A stretch of 50,479 bases of DNA, taken from NCBI GenBank assembly GCA_024402655.1, contig JAKSTH010000005.1, forward strand, positions 1 to 50,479, given 5' to 3'. Shown here in pieces: positions 43,020-50,479 of the stretch. The notes beneath the pieces are model-generated. The model was not told where the DNA came from. It worked only from the letters and a program-made list of their open reading frames with translations, and ran no database searches. The translations under genes and the position numbers were made by a program. Position 1 is the stretch's first letter. Every line of letters begins with the position of its first letter. The DNA comes from Treponema sp. (GTDB taxonomy: Bacteria > Spirochaetota > Spirochaetia > Treponematales > Treponemataceae).

Positions 43020-43584
43020 CTTTGAAAATGAAATTCGGGATTATTTTAATAAAGTTCAAGATGTGTTATCTAAATTAGATACAGGAATTATTTCAGAAGT
43101 AGCAAATTTATTGATTAAAACCTTAAATAATGAAGGTACAATCTATATATTCGGGAATGGTGGATCTGCATCAACCGCTTCGCATTTTCAAAATGATTTT
43201 AATCGAACGTTAGCCGATTATACACCCAAAAAATTTAAAGTTAATTGTTTATCTGATAATATTTCAACATTAACTGCAATAGCAAATGATTTTTCATATG
43301 ATGAGGTCTTTGCTAAACAATTAGAAAATCAACTTTCAGAAAATGATATCGTCATCGCCATATCTGGAAGTGGAAATTCATTAAATGTTATTAGAGCAGT
43401 GGAATACGCAAAAATAAAGAATGTAAAAATAGTTTCATTTACAGGATTTAATGGTGGTAAATTGAGACTACTTTCAGATTACGATTTGAATGTCGGAATA
43501 GATGATATGCAAATTACAGAAGATGTGCATCTCATTTTCAATCATTTGCTCATGACCGTGATAAAAAAAAGTTTCACTAATTAG
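43009..43584 (+). CDS. GmhA-like phosphoheptose isomerase (SIS domain)
   Basis: 191 residues from the ATG at 43009 (GGAG upstream). SIS-domain features are FGNGGSASTASHFQNDF (48-64) and SGSGNS in the second half, then TGFNGGKL. The match is to the GmhA branch, which converts sedoheptulose 7-phosphate to D-glycero-D-manno-heptose 7-phosphate. In a heptose pathway a kinase, a phosphatase and a nucleotidyltransferase should follow; the next two genes are a phosphatase and a kinase of other families, so the exact sugar is uncertain. Confidence 0.82.
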   Translation: MIYNFENEIRDYFNKVQDVLSKLDTGIISEVANLLIKTLNNEGTIYIFGNGGSASTASHFQNDFNRTLADYTPKKFKVNCLSDNISTLTAIANDFSYDEVFAKQLENQLSENDIVIAISGSGNSLNVIRAVEYAKIKNVKIVSFTGFNGGKLRLLSDYDLNVGIDDMQITEDVHLIFNHLLMTVIKKSFTN

Positions 43585-43590
43585 AGGCCT

Positions 43591-44181
43591 ATGCTTTTTC
43601 AGAAGATTAATGATTTATTAAAAAATAATCCTCATAGTAAGATTGCTCTTGTCATTAGACATGGAGAAAAATCTGAAGCAGCAATGGGATTATTATCTGA
43701 AAATGGGAAAGCTTCTATAAAGGAATTTTCTTTAAAACTAAAAGATTTAGGATATCAAGTCAATATTATATCTAGCCCGGAACTTCGATGTGTACAAACC
43801 GCGAACATAATAAATGAAACACTATCACATAATGAAAATGATATTATTTTATCAAACAAACTAGGATATCCTGGATTACATATAGTAAACAATAATATAT
43901 ACCAGGAGCTTTATAAAACCAAAAAGGCTAGGGAAATATTTTATGAATGGAAAGAAGGTTTACATTTAGATTGCTTAAGAGATCCTAAAGAATTGGAAAA
44001 ATTATCTATGGATTTTTTTACAAACTTATCTAAGGAAAATTGTATAACTCTTTTTATAAGTCAATCTGGAACAGTATCAGGAATCGGCTATTCTTTAGGA
44101 TTACTAGATTATGATAAGGATAATAAAGAATGGATTGGATACTTGGAAGGATTTTTTGTGGATATAACTAATAGAAAATGA
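43591..44181 (+). CDS. Histidine-phosphatase-superfamily protein
   Basis: 196 residues. The phosphohistidine motif R23-H24-G25-E is in VIRHGEKSEA, SSPELRCVQTANII carries the conserved arginine, and the C-terminal half has FISQSGTVSGIG in place of the usual second histidine (Q for H), which may lower activity. It could dephosphorylate a sugar phosphate in the operon, in the place of GmhB. It overlaps the next gene by 4 nt. Confidence 0.78.
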   Translation: MLFQKINDLLKNNPHSKIALVIRHGEKSEAAMGLLSENGKASIKEFSLKLKDLGYQVNIISSPELRCVQTANIINETLSHNENDIILSNKLGYPGLHIVNNNIYQELYKTKKAREIFYEWKEGLHLDCLRDPKELEKLSMDFFTNLSKENCITLFISQSGTVSGIGYSLGLLDYDKDNKEWIGYLEGFFVDITNRK

Positions 44182-44741
44182 GTAGAACATTTATTGCAGT
44201 TTTTGGATTAAAGGCATCTGGAAAAACATTTTTCAGTAATTATTTACATGATAAATATGACGCTAAGATTCTCTATTTGAGTAGAATGCTGGAACAAAAA
44301 TTAAATGCTTGCAGCACTCCTGATGGATTTGCTAAGTATTCTGAATTAAAGCTAAAAAATATCAGTAGAATTCCAATGATCCAAACATTAGAGAATGACA
44401 TCATTGCTGAAATAAATGAAAATGATTTAGTAGTAATTGAAGGATTTTTATCGAATGATGATTGTAAATATTTTAATGAACATTTCAATGTAAATTGTAT
44501 AAAGGTATTAATTTCAAATTCTGATTTCAATATTAGATTAGAACGTTTTTGCAATAGACATAATTATGAAAAAGATTCGGCAATAACTGAACTACAGAAC
44601 GATGATTTATTTAGAATTAAAGCAGGGTATACTATAGTTAAAGCTGGCTGTGATTATATAATTGATAATAGTAAAACTACAGATAATTTTGAGAATAAAA
44701 TAGAAGAAATTATGAAAATGATTGGAGAAACTCGTGTATAA
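44178..44741 (+). CDS. P-loop kinase (dephospho-CoA-kinase-like)
   Basis: 187 residues. Walker A GLKASGKT (10-17), a Walker B-like VVIEGFL, and a lid with IRLERFCNRHNYEKD resemble the dephospho-CoA kinase/nucleoside-kinase group. The substrate is probably a sugar or cofactor used in the operon; it is not the GHMP-type heptose kinase. The gene ends inside the start of the glycosyltransferase (ATGATTGGAG). Confidence 0.72.
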   Translation: MSRTFIAVFGLKASGKTFFSNYLHDKYDAKILYLSRMLEQKLNACSTPDGFAKYSELKLKNISRIPMIQTLENDIIAEINENDLVVIEGFLSNDDCKYFNEHFNVNCIKVLISNSDFNIRLERFCNRHNYEKDSAITELQNDDLFRIKAGYTIVKAGCDYIIDNSKTTDNFENKIEEIMKMIGETRV

Positions 44742-45738
44742 AGTATCAGTATTAGTACCAATTTATAATACAGCACAATTTCTCTCCGAATGTATTGAAT
44801 CAATTATTCATCAAACTTATTCCAATCTCGAAATTATCTTAGTTGATGATGGAAGTGAAGATGAAAGTTTGACTCTTTGCGAACAGTTCTCTGAGTTAGA
44901 CTCTCGTATAAAAATTATTCATCAATCCAATGGAGGATTAGTATCTGCAAGAATAAGAGCTATAAATGAAGCTACAGGCTCTTTTATTTTATGCGTAGAT
45001 TCTGATGATTATATTGATACAGATATGATTGAAAAGATGGTGAAACAACAAATGCAATTCAATGCAGATGTTGTTTGTACTGGCTATATTAAGGAAAAAG
45101 AATCTGGCTCATATCCAAGGGAAAACTATTTAGAATCTGGTGTTTATTCTAACGATAAATTAAATGTTCTTCGTTCAAAACTAATATACAGTGGCAATTT
45201 TTATCAACCAGGTATTATGCCATTTATATGCAATAAATTAATAGAAAAAAATATATATAAATTATTTCAATCTACGGTACCGCTTGAAATTACAAGAGGT
45301 GAAGATGTAGCAGTTATGTTTCCTTTATTACTAAAAGCGGATTGTATTATTATTGATAATACAATTAAAGGATATCATTATAGGAAAAATAAAACATCAA
45401 TCTGTCATACTATTGATATAGAACATTTTAAACATAAGAAAATACTCTATGAATATCTACAAAATAAAATTCCAATTGAAGAATTTAGGGAACAATTAGA
45501 ATTTTATGAATTATTTGGAATAATTTGTGGAATAGAGATGTTTCTTAAAAGCAAAAAAAATATTTTCAAGATGAATAAATGTTTAGTTAAAGAAATATCT
45601 GCATTTTGTATTAATAAAAAAATCATTAATACACTTCTGAGTTCATCTTCAAAATACAATTATATTTTGAAAGGTATTCTAAAAAATAATTATTTATTAT
45701 GTATTATAAAATCTAGAATTAGTGGGAAAAATAAATGA
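44734..45738 (+). CDS. Family 2 glycosyltransferase
   Basis: About 334 residues. GT-A fold: VSVLVPIYNTAQFL, LVDDGSEDES, NGGLVSARIRAI and the metal-binding DSDDYID are in order. The catalytic region ends near ITRGEDVAV. GTG at 44734 is preferred, with GGAG 6 nt upstream; TTG at 44722 is in frame but unlikely. The C-terminal 100 residues are basic and helical and may bind the membrane surface. It transfers a sugar from a nucleotide donor; acceptor unknown. Confidence 0.9.
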   Translation: MYKVSVLVPIYNTAQFLSECIESIIHQTYSNLEIILVDDGSEDESLTLCEQFSELDSRIKIIHQSNGGLVSARIRAINEATGSFILCVDSDDYIDTDMIEKMVKQQMQFNADVVCTGYIKEKESGSYPRENYLESGVYSNDKLNVLRSKLIYSGNFYQPGIMPFICNKLIEKNIYKLFQSTVPLEITRGEDVAVMFPLLLKADCIIIDNTIKGYHYRKNKTSICHTIDIEHFKHKKILYEYLQNKIPIEEFREQLEFYELFGIICGIEMFLKSKKNIFKMNKCLVKEISAFCINKKIINTLLSSSSKYNYILKGILKNNYLLCIIKSRISGKNK

Positions 45739-46661
45739 AAGATCAAAAAATAAACATTTCTTTTGATGTTGAAGATATTTATGGGGATCAGAAATTATTA
45801 AATAATACCTTATTTGATTTGTTGAACTTTTGTGAAGAAAATAATATTTATGTTGATGTATACATTTCAGCCATAAAAATTCCTTACTTGTCTCCAGATA
45901 TTATAAATCTATTACAGAAATCAAAATATTTAACACCAGGGTATCATTCAAATTCGCATTCATTTATAACCATTCCTGAGCAAAATTCCATGAAAGAATT
46001 AAAAGAATCAGAGGAACATATTTTCGATATAAATAATGAAGAATTAACAGAAGAAAAGGGGGGAATATATACTTATCTGAAGTATTTTTCTCCAACAATT
46101 TTCCGCTGTCCTGGATATTGCTGGACTCCCGATTATTTTGAATTTATGCAAGAACATGGATTTAGTTCTACGACTATTGATATTGATTATGACGATGCAT
46201 TTTCATATAAGGGAATAACAGTAATACCAACATTAATAAAGGCCCTAGAAAAAATCACTGATTTTGAAGATATAAATTTTAATTTACAAAATTATTCTAT
46301 TAAGTCTGTTTATTTACATCCTGCAAGACTAATTTATGATCATTTTTGGGATAAAATGAAAAACAATTCATATCATATAGTTACAGACAGGAATGTATAT
46401 CCAAACATGAAAGACAGAATAAATCTTATTAAAGATTTGTTCTTAAATTTGAAAAACAATTATTCTCTTTTTTCCGCAGCAAGTGTTAAATTCCAGAATA
46501 AACAGCAAGAACCAGATGATTTAAATTTATTAAAAAACAAACTCCAGGAATCTATGGTATCAAAATGGGGATGGAGTCAGATTCTTAAACCTGTAGATAA
46601 AAATTATCATCTGAGTAAATTAGAAACAGGTACATTATTTATGGGAAAAATAGAGGTGTAA
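45735..46661 (+). CDS. Polysaccharide-deacetylase-family protein
   Basis: 308 residues with NodB-type motifs: SFDVED (D11, E13, D14) as metal/base motif, H71-S-N-S-H75 as the H-x3-H metal motif, and FRCPGYCWTPDY (R124) as motif 3. It should remove N- or O-acetyl groups from a sugar, in the cytoplasm since no signal peptide is seen. Overlaps the glycosyltransferase by 4 nt. Confidence 0.85.
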   Translation: MKDQKINISFDVEDIYGDQKLLNNTLFDLLNFCEENNIYVDVYISAIKIPYLSPDIINLLQKSKYLTPGYHSNSHSFITIPEQNSMKELKESEEHIFDINNEELTEEKGGIYTYLKYFSPTIFRCPGYCWTPDYFEFMQEHGFSSTTIDIDYDDAFSYKGITVIPTLIKALEKITDFEDINFNLQNYSIKSVYLHPARLIYDHFWDKMKNNSYHIVTDRNVYPNMKDRINLIKDLFLNLKNNYSLFSAASVKFQNKQQEPDDLNLLKNKLQESMVSKWGWSQILKPVDKNYHLSKLETGTLFMGKIEV

Positions 46662-46662
46662 A

Positions 46663-47283
46663 ATGATGGATTATAAATTCTTGAGTATTGGCGGAAATTG
46701 TGCTTGTATTCATACATTATCAGATAATAGAATTTACGGACCATTAGATAACATGAAGTCAAAATATGGATTAAGTTCTATTCAATCTATTTTTAATGAA
46801 GGAGGACTAGAAAAAGAATTCTTTGAAATAGGGGAGATTGAACAGCCTTTTTGTGGAAACCATAGAGATGACAAAGAAATTTGGTTTTCGACCACTAACT
46901 ACTTTATTATTCATAATAATTTTCGTGATTTAGATTTTAAAGAAAATCTGAGAAAACGTATTAATACTCTTTATGAATTTTTAGACTCATTAAAAACAAA
47001 TCCAAATAATTATTTAGTATATAGTTTATGTGAAAAAGATATTGATCCCGTAAATAACCTAATGTCAGACAACTTTATTAAGGGGATAAAAATTTTACAA
47101 GAAAAAAATCTTTTGGATAGAGTTATCTTTTTGATGATAACATCTGATGATAGAAAATGGTATCACTATGTTTGTCCAGATATCTATAATTATTCTAAGA
47201 ATATCCTAGAATTTCATATCAATATTTCTGAACAAGAGTCCAATTATATTAAATTCTTAAAATATTTTGAAACCCTTAATTAA
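46663..47283 (+). CDS. DUF1796-like putative cysteine-peptidase-fold protein
   Basis: 206 residues. The start LSIGGNCACIHTLSD followed by IYGPLDNMKS fits the DUF1796 opening (G-x-NC ... GP-[FL]-D), a family predicted to have a papain-like fold and common in glycan loci. The activity is unproved. It begins 2 nt after the deacetylase gene. Confidence 0.6.
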   Translation: MMDYKFLSIGGNCACIHTLSDNRIYGPLDNMKSKYGLSSIQSIFNEGGLEKEFFEIGEIEQPFCGNHRDDKEIWFSTTNYFIIHNNFRDLDFKENLRKRINTLYEFLDSLKTNPNNYLVYSLCEKDIDPVNNLMSDNFIKGIKILQEKNLLDRVIFLMITSDDRKWYHYVCPDIYNYSKNILEFHINISEQESNYIKFLKYFETLN

Positions 47284-47296
47284 TTTGAAATATGTC

Positions 47297-47488
47297 ATGA
47301 AAAAATTTTATTTAGTATTTTCAGCAACAATTTTACTTCTCACATCCTGCACAACAAAACAGTTCCCTCAAGCAGAGTATGACCAAGCCTACGAAGCCTT
47401 AATCTCCGAAAACTACACCCAGACCACCAGACAATTCGCCCGCCTTTCTTCTAAGTATTCTGTCTACCCAGAAATTTGGTATCAATAC
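47297..47488 (+). pseudogene. 5' part of a TPR lipoprotein gene split by the IS element
   Basis: Codes for 64 residues: a signal peptide with lipobox LLLTSC (Cys at 18), then helical TPR-like sequence (AEYDQAYEALISENYTQTTRQFARL). The first three bases of the insertion, TGA, form the stop. Removing the element and one copy of its AATAC duplication joins this frame exactly to 50033-50350. The resulting protein is about 170 residues, a lipid-anchored TPR protein. It was the last gene of the glycan operon. Confidence 0.85.
47484..47488. repeat. Target-site duplication, left copy (AATAC)
   Basis: AATAC directly precedes the insertion's TGATTATT end and recurs directly after its other end (50028-50032). 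Confidence 0.85.
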
Positions 47489-47549
47489 TGATTATTCCGC
47501 GTGAAAAGCACCGCTAAATTCAAATTTGAGCAACAGCAATTCACGCGGG

Positions 47550-47578
47550 GAGCACCACTAATATTTAGTAGAGCACCA
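47550..47578 (+). repeat. Left-end internal transposase sites of the IS
   Basis: GAGCACCA at 47550-47557 and 47571-47578, spaced 21 nt, mirrored at the right end with the same spacing. Likely IstA binding sites. Confidence 0.7.
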
Positions 47579-47582
47579 AAAA

Positions 47583-48326
47583 TTATTTATGTATTTTTGC
47601 ACAATATTCACGCATGTTCATTGAACCAGTCTCAACAAATATTGCGTTGTGAACAATACGGTCTAGAATAGCGTCTGCATGGACTCCTCCTCCAAGACGG
47701 TCAAACCAGTCATCTTTCTTGTATTGAGTACAAAAAATGGTGGAAGCTTCGTCATGACGGCGTTCAATCAGTTCAAAAATGAAATGCTGTTCTTCATCAG
47801 AAATATCATCCATCAGCCATTCATCAATAATCAGAAGACCATAAGAACCATATTTCTTGAGAAGTCGTTTTGCATTTCCTCTCTGGATTTTTTCTTCATC
47901 ATGCTCGACCAGAAGGTCAGGCAGACGAATGTACTTCGTAGAATAACGCTGCTTACATGCCTGTCTTCCCAATGCACATGCAAGATAAGTTTTCCCGGAA
48001 CCTGTAAATCCCTGGAAGACAATATTGGTGTTGCTGGAAATAAACTGGCATGTTGAGAGTTCCGTAATCAGGTTTCGGTCGATTCCACGTCCCTCGTAAA
48101 CAAGGCTTGTAACTTCAGCCTTAGGAATCCTGAACTTTGCCTTTGCCATGAGGATCTTTACGCTGTTGTTGTACTTTTCCTGATAAAGGTAATCAGCCAT
48201 CATCTGGAATTTCTGCTCAAATGGAAGTTCACTCCAGTCTGTATTTTTTGAGTAGATTTCGTATGCATTTATCAATTCACCGAGCTTGAGTTCCCTGAGC
48301 TTCTTCTTTGTTTCGTCGTTAATCAT
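47583..48326 (-). CDS. istB: IS21 helper ATPase IstB
   Basis: About 247 residues, AAA+ transposition helper. By numbering from an upstream ATG at 48332, Walker A is GFTGSGKT (108-115) and Walker B LLIIDEW (166-172). IstB assembles on DNA and directs IstA to target. ATG at 48326 has GGAGG 8 nt upstream and is preferred. Its start overlaps the end of istA by about 8 nt. Intact. Confidence 0.92.
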   Translation of the reverse strand: MINDETKKKLRELKLGELINAYEIYSKNTDWSELPFEQKFQMMADYLYQEKYNNSVKILMAKAKFRIPKAEVTSLVYEGRGIDRNLITELSTCQFISSNTNIVFQGFTGSGKTYLACALGRQACKQRYSTKYIRLPDLLVEHDEEKIQRGNAKRLLKKYGSYGLLIIDEWLMDDISDEEQHFIFELIERRHDEASTIFCTQYKKDDWFDRLGGGVHADAILDRIVHNAIFVETGSMNMREYCAKIHK

Positions 48327-49875
48327 TTTCATTTCCTCCGTAATATGCTGAGCCTCTTATGTATCCTTGAGTGTTGTTTGTCTTAGGTTTATTCTGAAGT
48401 TGTTCAGCAAGAATATCCTGGTTTGCCGCCAGAATTGCATTCAGGTGGTGATATCTTGGGCTTCGAATCTGCAGAAGCGCCAACTTACAGGCAGATTCCA
48501 GCCGGCTTTCAGAATATTTCTTACTTAGCCTGAGCAGGGACAGGGACGGGTTATATCCCTGTTCCTTTATTTTCACTCCTGCAAAAATCCTGTCGATACA
48601 TTCTCCGCAGTTAGGGCCGATCTTGTAGGCCCAGTTCCTGATTCTTGCATCATCCCATTCAGGCTGCTGGAACTGATCAGGCATGTCCTGTGGATGGGTT
48701 GAGTAGCGGTATTCGATTCCCTCTGCGAATTTCTGGTGTGTCGCAACACGGTTTCCCTTCACGAAGATTTCCACCGTTTTATCAGTAACCTTGAGGTCTG
48801 CTTCTGAACCGACATACTGGTATGGACATGAATAGTTGTTCTTTTCGTAGACTACATGGCAGTTGAGGTTCACTTTCCGCCTGTAAACCCATGTTGCAAT
48901 CTCGTAAGGCACGTCAGGCAAAGGATTGAGAAACTTCTTTTCTTCCTGAAACACTTCCCAGCGGCTTGCGTCACGCTTCTGAAAAGGACGCTTGTTGAAT
49001 TCTTCAAGCTTTGACAGGACTGCAAGCTGCAGCTGCTCAAGAGAATAGAATGTCTGGTCACGTAATGCTGCAATAATAGCCGTTGCAACCTTTCCGACAG
49101 TTCCTTCAACGGAAGCTTTCTGCTTTGGTTTTCTCACACCGGTCGGCATGATCGCCGTCATGTAATGGTTTCCGAGAGCTTCGTAGGCTTCATTCAGGAC
49201 AATTTCACCTTCTTTGGGATGCTTAACAACACCTGTTTTCAAATTATCGCAAATACATTTGATTGGAACTCCGCCGAAAAACTCATACATGTGAATGTGA
49301 CAGCGGAGCCATGAGTCCTGCTTCATGTCCCTGCAGGCTTCAACATATGAATACTGACTGTACGGAAGTGTTGCGACAAACAGGTATGCCTTCACAGGCT
49401 CAAAGGTTTCTGGATTCAGATATTCCATTGTCGGCCCGGACCAGTCCACCTGCACTGCGATTCCGGGCTTGTGCTCAAGATGATTTGTAAGGCTATTGCT
49501 GACTACAAACTTGTTGTAGCCGCGGCAATATTTGGTGTAGCCCATCGGAATCTTTGTCAGTGAAGCACATTTGTCCTGATATTCCTGCCAGAGAAGTTTA
49601 AGCGTGACTCCAGTTCGCTTCAGTTCTCCGTGAACGTACTCGTAGTCTGGCTGTTCGTACAGATCCTCAAGCTGATTTCTGTCGGGGAAAAACATTCGGT
49701 AAACATCATCTTCGGACATGTTCTTGATGTCTTTCGTCGTGATGTTGTTTTTCTCAGCGATTTGCTTAACTTCGCTGACTGTGTGGGGACTGACATGTCG
49801 ACTGGAACAGATTTGCCGTCGCGACATGCCACTTTCAATTAGCTCCAGAAGGAGCTTCGGATTGATTTTGGCCAT
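48319..49875 (-). CDS. istA: IS21 transposase IstA
   Basis: 518 residues. An N-terminal helix-turn-helix region (about 10-40) binds the ends. The DDE catalytic triad is D144 (VQVDWSGP), D210 (ICDN) and E258 (KASVEGTV). The C-terminal beta-barrel and tail follow (RRKVNLNCHVVYEKNNYSCPY). The ATG at 49875 has AAGGAGG upstream. No frameshift seen, so the element is likely autonomous. Confidence 0.93.
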   Translation of the reverse strand: MAKINPKLLLELIESGMSRRQICSSRHVSPHTVSEVKQIAEKNNITTKDIKNMSEDDVYRMFFPDRNQLEDLYEQPDYEYVHGELKRTGVTLKLLWQEYQDKCASLTKIPMGYTKYCRGYNKFVVSNSLTNHLEHKPGIAVQVDWSGPTMEYLNPETFEPVKAYLFVATLPYSQYSYVEACRDMKQDSWLRCHIHMYEFFGGVPIKCICDNLKTGVVKHPKEGEIVLNEAYEALGNHYMTAIMPTGVRKPKQKASVEGTVGKVATAIIAALRDQTFYSLEQLQLAVLSKLEEFNKRPFQKRDASRWEVFQEEKKFLNPLPDVPYEIATWVYRRKVNLNCHVVYEKNNYSCPYQYVGSEADLKVTDKTVEIFVKGNRVATHQKFAEGIEYRYSTHPQDMPDQFQQPEWDDARIRNWAYKIGPNCGECIDRIFAGVKIKEQGYNPSLSLLRLSKKYSESRLESACKLALLQIRSPRYHHLNAILAANQDILAEQLQNKPKTNNTQGYIRGSAYYGGNEND

Positions 49876-49960
49876 AAGTAGGCCTCCTTAAAATAAGATT
49901 TGAACTTTTTCAAGCTCATAAAAATCTTACTTAAGGTATTGTATTTTAGAAATATTTAGC

Positions 49961-49989
49961 TGGTGCTCTTATTGATATTGGTGGTGCTC
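49961..49989 (-). repeat. Right-end internal transposase sites of the IS
   Basis: Two reversed copies of GAGCACCA (49961-49968 and 49982-49989), 21 nt apart like the left-end pair. Confidence 0.7.
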
Positions 49990-50027
49990 AGATAAGTATC
50001 GATGGTTCACTTTCTGTGAAATAATCA

Positions 50028-50032
50028 AATAC
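50028..50032. repeat. Target-site duplication, right copy (AATAC)
   Basis: Second copy of the 5-bp duplication, directly after the IS end at 50027. Confidence 0.85.
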
Positions 50033-50350
50033 GGTTCATGCTGCATGGAAACGGGAGATTATGACACCGCTATAGCATCTTTTAACAAAGCTGCAGAACT
50101 CTATGAGAACTCAGTAATGTATGATGACAAATCAGGACTCCGTAACGATGCCCTGGTATCTATTGGTGAAGTCCACCTTCTCCGTCATGATTTTGATTCA
50201 GCTAAAGATCAGTTTGAAAAATGTTTATCTCTTAAAAATGACCGTGATATGATCATAGCAATTGCAGCTACATATATACGCCTTGGATTTACTGCAGAAT
50301 GTGAAGCTTATTTTGCTGAAAAAGGGATTGATTTGGCTGAATTACGCTAA
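50033..50350 (+). pseudogene. 3' part of the TPR lipoprotein gene split by the IS element
   Basis: Continues the frame of 47297-47488 (GSCCMETGDYDTAIASFNKAA...). TPR units are visible as METGDYDTAIASFNKAAELYENS and GEVHLLRHDFDSAKDQFEKCLSL. Translation could restart at the ATG at 50045, but no RBS is seen and the product would lack its signal peptide. Confidence 0.85.
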
Positions 50351-50364
50351 ATATGGCGTTTTTA

Positions 50365-50471
50365 ACACTATATATAGTGTGTTAGTGGTGTAATATGCTT
50401 AAATTACACTACATCTAGCGTATAAGTAGACAGAATGTACATAAAATATAGCACACTAAATCTAGCGTTTA
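50365..50471. repeat. Palindrome and short direct repeats at the right edge
   Basis: ACACTATATATAGTGT (50365-50380) is a perfect 16-bp palindrome. ACACTACATCTAGCGTATAA (50406-50425) and ACACTAAATCTAGCGTTTA (50453-50471) are close direct copies 47 nt apart. The array may continue beyond the window. Its role is unknown. Confidence 0.5.
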
Positions 50472-50479
50472 TTTTGTAA

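Larger units (their letters stand above)
47489..50027 (-). mobile_element. IS21-family insertion sequence, complete
   Basis: About 2,539 bp with istA and istB on the minus strand. Ends are TGATTATT (47489-47496) and its complement AATAATCA (50020-50027), starting TGA as the imperfect terminal repeat. Inside each end the motif GAGCACCA occurs twice, 21 nt apart (47550 and 47571 left; 49961 and 49982, reversed, right), the multiple transposase sites usual in IS21. The flanking 5-bp duplication AATAC shows a clean transposition. Its base composition is clearly more GC-rich than its surroundings, so it came from another genome or backbone. Both genes look intact, so it may be active. Confidence 0.92.

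Overview
The window is AT-rich, densely coded accessory DNA from a host-associated-type bacterium. Its composition, relaxed lipoprotein signals and gene mix would fit a Treponema-like spirochaete, but nothing here fixes the taxon (no rRNA, tRNA or housekeeping operon), so that is a guess. It reads as a chain of defence, stress and mobile modules followed by a surface-glycan operon that an IS21-family element has disrupted at its far end.

Layout. (1) 1-6.2 kb: an XRE regulator with an ImmA/IrrE metalloprotease, a scarred junction carrying a macrodomain remnant, HU, a SEC-C protein, a frameshifted small ORF, a hairpin-rich gap, and a two-gene unit of accessory RNase III plus a CoiA-like protein. 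(2) 6.3-18.9 kb: a restriction island led by a small XRE protein: Mrr-like nuclease, HsdM, GmrSD-like (DUF262/DUF1524) nuclease, YhcG/DUF1016 nuclease, HsdS, HsdR, DUF4238, then small passenger genes and decaying fragments. (3) 19.1-32.9 kb: a WYL-domain regulator and the genes around it. Six near-identical inverted repeats (TCTATCA-N5-TGATAGA) occur only in the promoter gaps of this block, each 9-10 nt upstream of a -10 hexamer. They link the regulator, an operon of a miniature GyrA-like protein with a MoxR ATPase and a VWA protein, a DnaQ-like exonuclease, a HEPN Abi protein, a paralogous unknown pair, a Sel1/YkvA/membrane-protein operon and a UDG-like protein. (4) 32.9-38.9 kb: a duplicated zinc-finger protein, two tandem dynamin-like GTPases and a putative nuclease. 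(5) 38.9-47.5 kb: a tight glycan-type operon (NodU-like carbamoyltransferase, nucleotidyltransferase-like, DUF6270, GmhA-like isomerase, histidine phosphatase, P-loop kinase, GT2, polysaccharide deacetylase, DUF1796). (6) 47.5-50.0 kb: a complete IS21-family element with a 5-bp target duplication, splitting a TPR lipoprotein gene whose frame is restored exactly when the element is removed.

The best candidate for an undescribed system is block 3: a WYL-controlled regulon whose core operon pairs a GyrA-like protein lacking its C-gate and C-terminal domain with a MoxR-VWA pair. DNA-repair-like partners under the same operator suggest a DNA-damage or phage-responsive programme. That last step is inference.
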